In this document: positions 10,988 to 21,961 of the stretch, piece after piece
Layout of the letters: every line of letters starts with the position of its first letter
Numbering within the stretch: the first letter of the stretch is position 1
Assembly: GCA_009823395.1 (NCBI GenBank)
Contig: CM020513.1
Span: 12,732,001-12,796,000 of the forward strand
DNA length: 64,000 nucleotides
From: Thamnaconus septentrionalis
Taxonomy: Eukaryota > Chordata > Actinopteri > Tetraodontiformes > Monacanthidae
Direction of reading: 5' to 3'
Translations under genes and position numbers: made by a program
Notes under the pieces: generated by a model
Seen by the model: the letters and a program-made list of their open reading frames with translations, nothing else
What the model was told of the DNA's origin: nothing
Databases searched by the model: none

Positions 10988-13355
10988 AAAACAAGAAAAT
11001 GCCAGTGAGTGCCGCTCAGACACAACAAATGTCCTCGTGAATCTGTTTCTATTTCAGGCCTGGAATCACCCAGAGTGACGATAATGTTTGTGCGCACGAC
11101 GAAAAAAGAAAAAAAAAAAGACCCCTTGTTGTGTCTGAAGTATACTGATAGTTTTGAAGCGCAATAGTTGGACTACCTGGGATGTTTTTTTGTTTGTTTA
11201 TTATTAAGGAACGGACAGATGTTTTCCAGTGAGTGGTTCTCTCTATTGTACACAGCTGCCCTCTTGTGTTTGTTAGTGTATATTACATATATATTACATA
11301 TATATTACATCTATTGACTTAGATCAATATCTTTTATTATTTTTATTTATTTTTTTTAGGTTGTGAGCGTGCCTCCATTGCAACTCTGCTTATTTGAGGT
11401 ACTCTTGTCATTCTATGTGCCCTTTCTGACATCTGACCTCTGACCCTTGATGACAACAAGGTCATTTTCTTCTGCACAACAACTGCTTACTGGATGTTTT
11501 CTCTTTGTGGGTTCTTCCTCTGCAGACCTAGAGATGCTTGACGTGCGGTGAGAATCCCAGTGGATCAGCAGCAGCTTGTGAAACTCTCCGAGCAGCACGT
11601 CTGCCTCCAAGAACCAACAATTCACTCCACTCCCCTCTCTCCTCCGTTCTGATGCTGCTTTTAAAGTCCAGCAAGTCATGCTCACACCGTCTACATACTA
11701 AAAGCACTGAGTTGCTGCCATGTGATTGGCTGATTAGCTATTTTTGTTAATAAGCAGGTAAACAGGTGTGCCTAATGTGCCTGGCGAGTGTATGATTCTA
11801 CAGTTTTATAGCAAGTGTTGCAGACATTAACCAGTAAGACCAGTGACCATTTTCAAAATAGCAACCCAAACCCAATAACAATCTTGCCTTGAAATGATCT
11901 TACTTTATTTTTTGAATACTCATTCCTCCCAAAGTGAGGGGCTTTTTCTGCCACCCAACTCCAGACTTTGGTCTCTGGGAAACGCTACGTCTCCAAGGTG
12001 ACTATCCGATAATCTGAGCACACGAACAAGCGTTGCCGGGGAGAGAAAGTTGTATATAAAGGTTGCTGTGCGAGAAAAGATTGTGGAAAACAGGTTTTGA
12101 ATGTGCGAGCAGCACACAGGAGTGGTGCAAACCACAGCGGCGCGCTTGTTTCTCCACAGGGAAACCCCTTCGAGCAGCAGATGTCACAAAATACACTGCG
12201 TGTATTTCAATCAGATTGGTGCTAGCGAGGATTTATTTGCCTGGGCAATGGCAAGCTGTATTTTCAGATGATGTTTGTGAGTGGTACAGAAATTATTTCA
12301 ATAATTAAGTTGCAAAGCAATTGCTACAGCTTCATAACAGATAGATATCTGTTTGTGGACCTCTTATAATATATGTTTTTTTATCAATATGAATACCATC
12401 TTCCAGAATGTGCGCTGCATTTTCCTTCAGCCAGACTTCAACAATCATTTTAGTCTAGCAAAAAATACTCACCTTTCCTACCTCAGCTGCCCTCCTGCAT
12501 GAAATTAAACAATCTCTTTGAGAAATTTCCGCTCAGCTTTCAGAGCATGCTGTCGTGGCCCTCGTGATGACTGATGAGTTGCTCATTCTCCCTGACACAG
12601 AGGTGGCTGCCGTTTCCCAGAATATCCAGGACCTTTTTTTAGCCCTTTTTTAGCTTTTGTTTCTGTTGCTTTGTTGGGATCTGCCCCTCCGTTTGGAAAA
12701 TTGGTTTAGCTTCGCTGATAACGAAGCGAATGAGATTTGATTGCAAATCGCAGAGATATTTTGCATTGGACTGAACACTGACAATATGATGGAGAGGATC
12801 CGGGATGTGCATGTTCACAAATGTTTCGGAGTCGACTCTGTCTCAAAGGGTTTTGATTCTGGGTGAGTATCTGGTGTTGGCCACGCAACGGTCATTCATT
12901 TGGCCAAAAAGACGAGCATCTTGCTTCCGCCGCTATACTGACGCACATCTCGCCACACTTGAGCCTCGGCCTGGCCCTTTGAGAAATGCAATCAGTGGCA
13001 TTCCTCACATTCAGTACACATTCCCTGCAACTCCCCTTTTTTCTCTCAGCATAACATTATTTAGGCGAGGACTATCAAAGAAGCTGTTACACAACGATGC
13101 ACCCCTGCAGGAGAAGTGGCCGGCGGCCAAAGCTGTTGGACATGTACCCATACTGAGAACACATGTTGTGCACCTGCTGTGTGAAGTATGCTGTATGCAA
13201 ACGAAATATTATGTAAAAGACTCCGAGCTAAGCCGCAGGAATGCAACAGGGGGAGAGTAATCTTTGAATCCAGCGTGTTAATAATGTTTCTAAGAGCCGA
13301 GGATAATTAAATTACTCTGGAGACAAGAGAATTTAATCCCTGAATTCATTTAAAA

Positions 13356-13369
13356 CATCATTAATGATG
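13356..13369. promoter_or_regulatory. 14-bp perfect palindrome in TAAT-rich block
   Basis: CATCATTAATGATG is a perfect palindrome carrying two back-to-back TAAT cores. It lies in a block (about 13300-13390) with further TAATTAAATTA and TTTAATCC motifs. Such clusters are common in homeodomain-bound enhancers, but nothing here proves function. Confidence 0.25.
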
Positions 13370-14681
13370 AAAATTAGCACCTTTCAACGTTTTGTAAATT
13401 GGTTTGCATTTCTTTTTAATTGTGTTAATGTTGCAGACATGCAGACACTTGCATATATATTGTCTCATGAAAAATGAGGCTGCCGATTGCGGAATATAAA
13501 ACTACATAGAATAACAATGAACTCGGCCAGTCTGAAAAACCCAGAATCTTTTTCAGTTTACATTTTCAATATCCTTGGAAAGCGCTTCTTTTTCACAATC
13601 CTGTTAAAATCGATTGACAACATTCAGCTGACGTCTTCAGTAGATCTTCAAATTTCAAGTTTAAGTGTTCAAGGTGCATGATATTGCTTTTGTTCACTCA
13701 GTAAACTAGGTAGAACTCAACAGATCCACATCCGTCAAGTGTCATCAGCATAAGCCAAAACCACTTGTTGAAACAAAACTGGCAACGCACGGCACTCTTA
13801 ACTTGGCTTCTACCACAGCTTTGACAAGATAAATGTCACGCAGCATTGCAGCTAACCACAGAACGCTGACGTCTGACCAATGCCACCAAGTGGACAACAT
13901 GATTGGTTCATTTGAACGTGACAGATACAAGTTTTACCCTTCAAATTTTGCCTCCCTTCTCAAACAACTCCTGTGGGCTCTTTACCAGATGGATGTGTTG
14001 GCAACTACAAAAGAAAATTAGAAATTCATCCAACTGGAATGAATCTCAGTAACGTGAGGAGAAACCAGGGGAGGAAAACAGGAAGTTGAGTAACCGGGAA
14101 CACGCAGACGTTGACTTGTTCTCTTACAACAACAACAAAAAAATAGTTTAGCTGCGTATTTACTTGTTATTATGTGTCATTATGACTGCACAGTCTCCAC
14201 CTGGGTTGAAGTGTGTCTGGTCAGAGTGCTTTGGGCGGTATCGGCTGCAGGGTGGCCCCCATTTAAGCCTGCGCCAACCATCCCGGCGAGATGACTCACT
14301 CACCCCCATGCTTGATTTAATTTATCGGCTCACGTGCGAAAATAGGTCCCACTTTGCCTCCACGTGAACCCCTCATGTGAGAGGAAACGTTTTCTCAACT
14401 CAATCATCCATTCTGTATTAGATCAAAGCGTTATCAGCTTTGCCTGGCTCAGTGGAGTATCAGGTTATTAAAAGCTCACACGGCAATTTATCCCTCGATG
14501 CTCGGGGTCGTCCTCCTTCTTTGTGCCACATTTACACGTACAACGCAAAATACAAAATACCAGTTCGACCATTTAATTAAACTCAGTGGGTTCGTGAAAA
14601 TGTGTTTTTCATCACATACATCAGTAGGATACATTTATGCTAAAACAGCGTTTTGTTTAATTAATAATAATCAATTTTATC

Positions 14682-14697
14682 TGTGTGTCTGTGTGTG

Positions 14698-14748
<51 letters not shown>

Positions 14749-14750
14749 TG
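14682..14750. repeat. (GT)n microsatellite
   Basis: Long GT run with minor CT and GG interruptions. It creates Val-Cys and Thr-His open frames that are not genes. Confidence 0.95.
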
Positions 14751-17239
14751 CCTTCCGTCCTCCCAGCAGTTAATAACTTACCGAGTCTTTTTTCTCGAGG
14801 TCTCACAATCATCAATATGAATTTGCTCACAATGTGAGCACACGTACATTTATTTTCTGTTAACATAATATGGCATCAACAAGCCTCTGTGAAGCTTGGG
14901 GGGATAAAAGGGGAGAGGCACGCTACTTAGAAAACACACCAATAACTACAATGTATAAAAGGTTTTCACTGTGAAAAAGTGAAAGGGAAAAAAAACATAA
15001 AGCTCGTCTCACTGTGACCTTGCGCACAGGAAGCTGCTGATGCGTGCAGCTCCGCAGGAGGTCCTGCGGCTCTTTGCAGGGGAGCTGAGTAAAAGGCAAA
15101 GAGGGCATGAAGGCGAAGGGAGAGCCAGCATTTTTCAACTGTTAACACATTTGTTATTAACCAAAAGGCTCCTTGGTTTGTGTTACAGTCCACACATTCC
15201 AGACCCCCTGTGCAAATCCTCCTTGAAGTGAACTCAGTGGAACTGAGTCATTGCGAGAAATCCAGGTAAGAGACCAGGTGTCCAGACACAGAAAAAAAAA
15301 CCTTTCAGATATATAAAGCATTGTTTAACATTTTATGGAAGAAAGAAGTAATAACATTGCGGCTTGACACCATTTTTTTATATATCCAAAAGCTCAATAA
15401 TTCTCAGAGATTAATCCATCAAAGTGAACAAAAAGCTGCTGATCTTTGTCACACTATTTTAAGTCCTTTAACATTCTCATGTATCCAGCTTCTGGTGCCA
15501 AGATAAGCTTGCAGCTGGCCGCAGTGTAATATCTGTTGTATGCTTAATACAGCACTTTATATGTTTGCTGAAAGATAAAGTATTTAATCTGTTCGCATCG
15601 CACCAACAGAGAGACTCTGCAGGGAAGTAAGAGGTGAGGCTAAATCATAATCATAAAGCCTCACATGCTCATAAAGCTGCATGATTTCTCTTCTCTTCTT
15701 ATTTCATGAGCAACAGTGTAATTCACTTTTCCTCTCCACAGTAGGTTCGTCAAGTCAGATGGATGTTATTTACGGTGTAGACCGCTGGTTGTGATGATGG
15801 ATTGGGGTGTATTTTATTAATCTGAGAGGCAAACCACACACACACACACAGGAAGGATGATGTGGATGTAAAGTAAGTTTCCGAATGAATAAAACATCCC
15901 AGTCTTGCGGTAAATGTCTTGTCCAAATGGGACTTAAACTAGCAGGGAATGACACACAATGTTCTTAGATATCGCAGAGGAGGTTGTTTATATTATTCAT
16001 AATGCCAAGCACCAAACTAGTGAGCAATATTTGAACTGTCTAGTTGTGAAAACAGTTGTTCCCCCCATTCATGCCACACCAGCAGCTTTGGTTTTATTCC
16101 TTTGTTTACCAGCCTTTTGAACCCATTGGCCTCCCATTCCATTTAGGTCGTCTGCACGGTAATGAATTTAGGGGACGCTCACATTTAATAAGGGAGGAGA
16201 AAATCCTGTTGTCCCACTGCACTGATCAGCTACCTCTCCTGAAAACGTGCAGCACGGCAGGTGAGGTGCAGCTTTCACATGGAGGGCTGGAGCGTTGCCT
16301 GAGGCTATGAGATGTTGATGTCAGTTCTCTCACGGGATTTCCTTTTTTTTTTTTTTTATGTTTTCTTGGCAATTCTAAGAAATTAATGAAGTTTGCCAGA
16401 CATTTCCGATCGAATCTTTGCCCCACTGTCTATTTTATGGCCAAAAAAGTGCAAAAAACGTGTCAAAGTATTCATTTTGACTTCAAATTCAAACTCATTT
16501 AAGACTAGACTGCATTTTGTGAAGAGTCTTGTTACGCCTCAGAGAGATAACTCTCTGGTTTGTACGAATCATCATGAAGACATTTGTTCACGGTCGAGTG
16601 GCCAAGTTAATATTTGGCCTATGGACGAGTAAAAAGAGTCACACGCCGAGGGTTTTAGATATGTCACAACCGTGTCAACGGTGCTGGGAACATTTTTCTC
16701 CAGAGCTGCCAAATTTCTGGGATTCTGTTTGATGAAAGAACGTCTTGTTTCTGCATCGCAGCCCCCCTGATAACATGTTGCAGGAAGGTCACACTTGGTG
16801 CTTTATGGACTAGAATATAATGAGTTGTATATGATATGAAAAAGTAATGGGCAGATTAGGATAATATATCATGTCATAATGTAATTTTGGATCATCTTTC
16901 TACCTACCAATCTATAATAGCCTGTGGATGGATTAAATTATGAAAGATCAAGATGAAGATGTTCAATAATTGTTGTTATTAGTAACATTTGCAGTAACAT
17001 AACAAAAATACTGTTACTTTTTCATCACACTATTTGCGTTTAATACTATAAAAGTGTTATGATTAGTTTTATAATGCTAAAATTATTGACTAAATGCAAA
17101 AACATCTTGTTTGATAAATACAGCAGCAACTTGATGCTATGCTTTGTATTCTGTATCTCATCTGACACTAACTTTTAACAGTCGTATGTAGCTCCCGTTT
17201 GAAATGTTTATTAGAGCAGCAATTGCTTGTTAAATGTTT

Positions 17240-17313
17240 GGCCTCCAGGAGATCCGACCTCATCACTCCTCACGGCAGGTTAGCGCGGAGATTATGAGGA
17301 GCGATGAGAAAAA
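17240..17313. repeat. Dispersed hairpin element, copy 2
   Basis: Arms at 17259-17272 (CTCATCACTCCTCA) and 17295-17308 (TGAGGAGCGATGAG) pair at 13 of 14 positions around a 22-nt loop containing GGCAGGTTAGCGCGGAG. The loop sequence is the part best shared with copy 1 at 1941-2010. A folded RNA, a protein-bound palindrome or an ancient repeat remnant would all fit. Confidence 0.45.
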
Positions 17314-19216
17314 ATTATAAGGAGCCAAGCAGCCTGCAGGTGGATGCTGGGGTCTGGATGGGACTGAAAAGACAAGTGCAACACTGATGCAGGGCAAACA
17401 GACATCAGGCTCTTTAAACAGAACCACCCAAGAGGGTGCGTTTCATGGTGGTGGTCAGTGGAGCATGTCACGTGTAAATCAGCCCAGCACCAGTTGACAA
17501 GCCTGATCTCTCTCGCAGGCTCGCCTCATTTATGCTGGCTATGAATGTCAACAAGGTGGACAGGACCTGTTTGCAGCAGTAGCGTGTGACAAATGGAAAT
17601 GGAAGGCTCTCTTACCACTCAGGTTCCTGAGGGTTTTCTCCAGTGACTCACTATTTTTCCTCATTTCCTGTCTTTGTATTGTCGCCCTCAGGTCCTATAG
17701 TGCCTTAGCTCACGCAGAGGTCCAGAGTGTTCTGGTGGAAGCGTGACACATGGCCATCTCAAACCATAGTCTGACTCACCTTCACCCTCACATCTGTTTT
17801 AAACTCAGTGTAAACCTGCTCTTTTTGTCTTGTCTGTCTGTGCACCAAGTCTGGTACATTCATTTCAGACATACTGATGCTTTGTGATGTCATAATAAAT
17901 TTCAATGTTATGTAGATAACCTGTATATAATCCAACTGTCCATAAAATGTAAATGTCTGATCTTTTGAATATTTTATTTTATTTAATTCTTTCATTTTTA
18001 TTTTTTATTTTTCTATTCTATTCTATAAGTAAAAAGTAATAATTACAATGCACATTTTGTCCATGAGCGTGGAGGCAATTTCAAAAAGGGTGAAAAGTTC
18101 ATAACAGCCGCAAGTGTCAACTTTCAAGATGTCTCTAATTCCCTGACTCCACTGATGTGTTGAGCGAGGGCAATTTTTGGTTTGCTTCAGGGCTACTTTT
18201 GGTTTGCGACAGTCAAAGTTCTGCTCTAGACGAGAGAGAGAGGTTCCGTCAGATCAATTTGCAGACACGCGACTTCTGCACGACTCTCACATCTGTCATT
18301 GTCTAATTGCACTGATTTGTAAACAAAATAAATAAATAAATAAATAAATCAGGACGTGCTGAGCCTATTAACACGTCTTGTAAAACCAAATCACTCATTC
18401 TTCATCCCACAGGAGCACTGGCAGTGTGTCTCCGAGGTCAATTACTGGCATTTTAGCCACCACATTTCAATTAGGGCGCGCACAACTCATCATATTAGCT
18501 CGGAGCAGGGACTGTCAGTGGCAGCGCAGCATCTCACACTTTGAAAGGAAGATCCTCAAGGCGTCTGACGTCAATGATGGGCCACACAAGAGCCACTACT
18601 GAATCCCTGGTAACAGTTTCAAGGCCTCTGATGTCACATCATCATTTAACACTTGAAGATATAGTTTTGCCCCTTTTTATCAAATGAAACAAACTTCTGA
18701 AGCATACTACATTCAAAGACAGGACCCATAATTTATTAATTAACATGACAGACCATATGAATACAGTAGTATGTTTGCACTTTGGTTGAGAAATTCAATT
18801 AAATACAAATATTATTTTTTTAATTCAGCAATGAGTAACTCGTAAAAACCCTTTTAAAGCCATAAAACTGTTGCTGATCATTTTTGGTGTCATCTGTGTG
18901 TATCTTTGGTAATCACATGTGAAAAGGCATGTTTAACATGTAGAACAACAGAGAAATTCCCTTGCAAAACACACATATTCATTTCTCGAGTTTAGTCTCT
19001 CTTGCTGCGGTCGATCCATCATCCGGAAACATGGCAAACTTCTGCCGAGTACTTTCACGGGGAGCCTGAGGTGTGGAAGGTTTCCCATCGCCTCTTCTTC
19101 TCTGCCCTCGTTGGCTTCAGTAACCCTGGATGACCTGGGAGACAACGGCCAGACTGTGGAAACCACCCAGTCAAACGTAACAAGTGAAGGTTTTCCTTTC
19201 TTTCTCGCTGGCGATG
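17314..19216. other. Intergenic stretch and probable 3'UTR of the minus-strand gene
   Basis: No separate gene was recognised. A short AAAT tetranucleotide run lies at about 18328-18348. Positions about 18710-19216 probably form the 3'UTR of the Ras-like gene, since a minus-strand AATAAA lies at 18732-18737, about 480 bp past its stop codon. The segment 18405-18545 has a dense unique-sequence look and could be a conserved non-coding element. Confidence 0.45.
18732..18737 (-). terminator. Candidate polyadenylation signal
   Basis: AATAAA on the minus strand, about 480 bp downstream of the Ras-like gene's stop codon. I noticed no closer canonical hexamer. Transcript data would decide whether it is used. 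Confidence 0.4.
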
Positions 19217-19642
19217 CTACAGGGAGTCCATCCGTCTCCTGGCGAACACCGCAGACATGCTCTTCACGATGCCCTTCAGACCCATGGGCCTCTTCATGGC
19301 CAGCTTGGCGTCCCTCATCCTGTCCACCAGCCCGTGGAACACCATGAGCACGCTGTGGTAGTTCTCGGCCACCGACACCTCGTAGAAGTGGCAGTCCGTC
19401 TGCAGGGCGAGCAGCCAGCCCTCCTCACTCAGCACCGTCCGCCGGTGCTGCAGGTCCCTCTTGTTGGCCACGATCACAATGGGACATTTGTCCCCGTTGG
19501 GATAGTCTTTGGTGGAGCGGATGGCGTGGACCAGCCTGCTCACTGTGTTGAAACTGGCCCTGTCGCAGATGCTGTAGACCAGAACGTAGCCGTCGGCCCA
19601 CTGGAGCTTCTTCTCCACCGGCGACGTCTTCTCGGGCAAATC
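19217..19642 (-). CDS. rergl: Ras-like GTPase exon 4 (G4, G5, C-terminus, stop)
   Basis: The largest exon begins after a TTTGACAG acceptor with DLPEKTSP and runs 141 codons to TAG. It holds the NKRD guanine-specificity motif, the G5-like motif and the basic tail. Its G+C-rich third positions contrast with the flanking A+T-rich DNA, which supports real coding. Confidence 0.9.
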   Translation of the reverse strand, partial: DLPEKTSPVEKKLQWADGYVLVYSICDRASFNTVSRLVHAIRSTKDYPNGDKCPIVIVANKRDLQHRRTVLSEEGWLLALQTDCHFYEVSVAENYHSVLMVFHGLVDRMRDAKLAMKRPMGLKGIVKSMSAVFARRRMDSL

Positions 19643-20797
19643 CTGTCAAATCAGACGCAAGATTTTCATCTGCATTTGCAGGCAGCAGCGTGAATATCAC
19701 AAATACGGAGCGCTGATACTTCTGAGACAGGGGTTGTGCTCTTTTATTCTAAAATGTGTTTAAAATAAATAACCATGACAAGCTTAGCGAGACTTTGAGT
19801 CATACTTGGAAAGAAGGGAATTTGAACTTGAGAGCAAAAAGAGAGAAAAATAAAATAAGTAGAATCACGAGACACTTTAAAACCTCCAACCTCTGAAAAT
19901 GATCACTGCATATTCCCATACTTATAATCTTCACTTTTTAGCTTTATTATGGGATTTAGTTCTACACAACATCAAGGAAGCACAAACACAAATCTGCTGC
20001 CAGATTTTCAACAGTCTAAATCAGGCACAGGCTAGTTATCAGCCTAAATAACACTTAGACCAGATCAGATTCTCACACAGGGTAATTTAATTAGTCACTC
20101 TACCTCAGAATAAGGCAGATCCCAGATATTGAGAGTGACTTCCCTCCCGTCCACCATGAAACTGTGACTGTAGATTGATTCTGCAGAGAACAGGAGGGGG
20201 GGGGAACAAAGTGTGCAAAGTTAGTTGAGGCTGAGGGCGCCGTATTGGCATGAGATGCGAGTGGAAGCAGGTAGGCGCTTACTGATGTCTCCATATTCCC
20301 CGATGAATCTCCGCGTCAGGAGGCGGACGGTCAGAGCTGAAGGACAATAGTTGGTTAAGCAGGGAGATCAATTGAAAGATCAAAGTCAATGACTTTCAAA
20401 TTTTTGTGCATATGTAAAATAGTTAAAAGTTCAATTTCTTTATTTCAATTTCCTTGTTCATGTCATTTCAGAGTTCCCATAACATTATAAACTTGAAAAA
20501 CCAAATCCGTTTTATTTTGTGTTTCTTCACTTTTTACCTATTTTACAGGTCACAAACACACAATGAAGTTCAATAACTACCAAATACTGAAAGTTGAGGT
20601 TATCCTGAAAAGGGGGCTGATACACTCACTCATTGCACTTTTTTTTCTTAACAAATCTACAGCCATAACATGAAAATATGTCTGTTTGTCTGTTTGTTTG
20701 TTTGTTTTGTCTCACCTGATTTGCCGACGCCTCCTCTGCCGGCGACCACGATGTTGGCGTCCATGTTCGGAGGAGCGGCCGAGCCGAGGTGCTCCAT
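19217..20797 (-). CDS. rergl: RERG/RERGL-type small Ras-like GTPase, complete, four exons
   Basis: Joined minus-strand exons 20797-20716, 20336-20283, 20180-20104 and 19642-19217 keep one frame through three GT-AG introns and give 212 codons plus stop. The product has a P-loop (GRGGVGKS, residues 20-27), then SALTVRLLTRRFIGEY as in RERG/RERGL, NKRD at 131-134 (guanine specificity), a G5-like EVSVAEN (159-165) and a basic tail ending FARRRMDSL with no CAAX prenylation box. Lack of CAAX, the length and the QWADGYVLVYSICDRASF block match human RERGL and RERG as I recall them. Two features depart from active Ras. The switch I Thr is Ile45, and the switch II DTAGQ is DLPYS (66-70), so Gly60 and Gln61 equivalents are absent; RERGL is similarly degenerate. 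It is probably a cytosolic or nuclear GTP-binding protein with altered hydrolysis. The start is uncertain: the ATG at 20764 has a better Kozak context (A at -3, G at +4) and matches the family's N-terminal length, whereas 20797 adds 11 residues. Orthology to RERGL versus a separate paralogue is unresolved. Confidence 0.85.
20104..20180 (-). CDS. rergl: Ras-like GTPase exon 3 (switch II)
   Basis: A 77-base exon between a TCTCTGCAG acceptor and a GTAGAG donor. It codes for residues 46-71, ending IWDLPYSE, the degenerate G3/switch II segment. The exon closes in phase 0. Confidence 0.85.
20283..20336 (-). CDS. rergl: Ras-like GTPase exon 2 (switch I)
   Basis: A 54-base exon between a CCTTCAG acceptor and a GTAAGC donor. 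It codes for ALTVRLLTRRFIGEYGDI. Phase 1 at both ends fits the neighbouring exons exactly. Confidence 0.85.
20716..20797 (-). CDS. rergl: Ras-like GTPase exon 1 (P-loop)
   Basis: Codes for residues 1-27 plus one base, including the whole P-loop. It ends at a TCAG|GTGAG donor. Both candidate start codons (20797 and 20764) are in frame. No other ATG was seen between the TATA-like box and 20797. Confidence 0.85.
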
Positions 20798-20873
20798 CTG
20801 TGGAGGAGGAAGCCGCTGCAGCTGACGGTCGTGGTGGTGGTGATGGTGCTTCTGGTGAAGTTGGTCAGTCCGG

Positions 20874-20890
20874 TTTATATGGGGGGCGGA
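20874..20890 (-). promoter_or_regulatory. Candidate core promoter of the Ras-like gene (TATA-like plus GC box)
   Basis: On the minus strand a GC-box-like TCCGCCCCCC (20881-20890) is followed directly by ATATAAA (20874-20880), about 77 bp upstream of the first start codon. Spacing would put initiation near 20845-20850 and leave a 5'UTR of about 50 bases. Position and order fit a TATA promoter; the start site itself is inferred. Confidence 0.5.
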
Positions 20891-20950
20891 GAAAGGGGGA
20901 GGGAGAGAGAAGGGAGGGAACTCCCTCGAAACGCCTCCCTCCCCTCCAGC

Positions 20951-20975
20951 CTCACGTGCGTTCGGCTCACGTGCT
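20951..20975. promoter_or_regulatory. Tandem CACGTG (E-box) motifs
   Basis: CTCACGTGC occurs twice, with the CACGTG cores at 20953-20958 and 20968-20973, exactly 15 bp apart and about 160-175 bp upstream of the Ras-like start codon. CACGTG is the canonical site for bHLH-Zip factors (USF, MYC/MAX, TFE). Binding is inferred only. Confidence 0.4.
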
Positions 20976-21110
20976 TCCCGCCGCCACGGAGGACAGGTGA
21001 ATCTCGCGCTCGCGTGGCGCTTTTTAAAAGCTCACTTTTATCGATGCATTTTTTTTTTCCCCCCACACACATTGCTCCTCCATGAATCCAATCGATACAG
21101 CCATGGTTTA

Positions 21111-21126
21111 CTTCCGAACACGGAAG
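21111..21126. promoter_or_regulatory. Inverted ETS-like pair
   Basis: CTTCCG and CGGAAG face each other across a 4-bp spacer, forming a palindrome with two GGAA cores about 310 bp upstream of the Ras-like start. GGAA cores in CCGGAAG context suit ETS-family factors. Function is inferred. Confidence 0.3.
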
Positions 21127-21710
21127 GGGCCGGTTGTCACACTTTATCCTCTTGTGTGACTTGCTCATCATCTAAACATATTTCAATAGAAATTCCTACA
21201 TTATTATGGAAGCTTATAGTCTTGGCTTGTATCCCTTTGCCTCACCTTGCCTTGTGACAACCAAACTCATCACGACGATTGGTTGTCCCTATAGTTATAA
21301 ATGGGGTTTCAGAAAAAAGGGGATTTAAAATATTAAAATAATAGGTAACCTTTTTAGGGTTTTGTTTTTTTTTAAAGCTCGAAACACATACAATTATGTT
21401 AAAATGAACTAATACGTACTAAGTATTATTATTGTTATCATTTGTACTAATACAGAAAATAAGGACTAGTCTGTACTTGAATTATCTGCTGCATGATTCT
21501 TGCAGTCGTTTTAATTGTTCATACATTTTCAACCAAGGACTACAACATCAAATAATGCAGCAACTTTACATATTTCACTCCACATTGCCTAAAACCGGAA
21601 AACAGCTCATATGAAAGTCGAAGATGGAAATAGGTCATCAGTTAAATGATAAGGTAACTTCAATTGTTCATACATTCACATTGAAAAGAATCTTATGATT
21701 AAGACATATA

Positions 21711-21731
21711 GTTAGTTAGTTAGTTAGTTAG
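21711..21731. repeat. (GTTA)n microsatellite
   Basis: About five GTTA units. Confidence 0.85.
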
Positions 21732-21870
21732 ACCCAGAATCCATCCACACCGTCTTTATTTCCAAGTCACTGACACATTGGTTCAAAGCCAATTCTATGT
21801 GAATGGCTTGGAGTAGCTGTTGTAATATTGAAAATATCCACTAGAGAGCAGTGGTTGAATAGAATCCCAG

Positions 21871-21906
21871 TGAGAGAGAGAGCGAGAGAGAGCGAGAGCG
21901 AGATCG

Positions 21907-21959
<53 letters not shown>
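21871..21959. repeat. Compound (GA)n-(TG)n microsatellite
   Basis: Interrupted GA/GC-GA tract followed by about 26 uninterrupted TG units. Open frames across it are low-complexity artefacts. Confidence 0.95.

Positions 21960-21961
<2 letters not shown>

Larger units (their letters stand above)
10988..17239. other. Intergenic stretch without recognised genes
   Basis: No gene was recognised. A 151-codon open frame at 12805-13260 has no identifiable domain or consistent codon bias. Notable structures are short ACATATAT repeats near 11277-11310, a TAAT-rich block with a perfect 14-bp palindrome near 13356, and a GT microsatellite at 14682-14750. Confidence 0.55.

Noticed and set aside
12805..13260. 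151-codon open frame on the plus strand
   Set aside because: Composition looks random, no family recognised, and an open frame crosses part of it on the other strand; kept as non-coding.
19184..19693. Plus-strand open frame of 169 codons across the Ras-like gene
   Set aside because: It is the antisense shadow of coding exon 4, whose minus-strand product matches the Ras superfamily and joins to three further exons.
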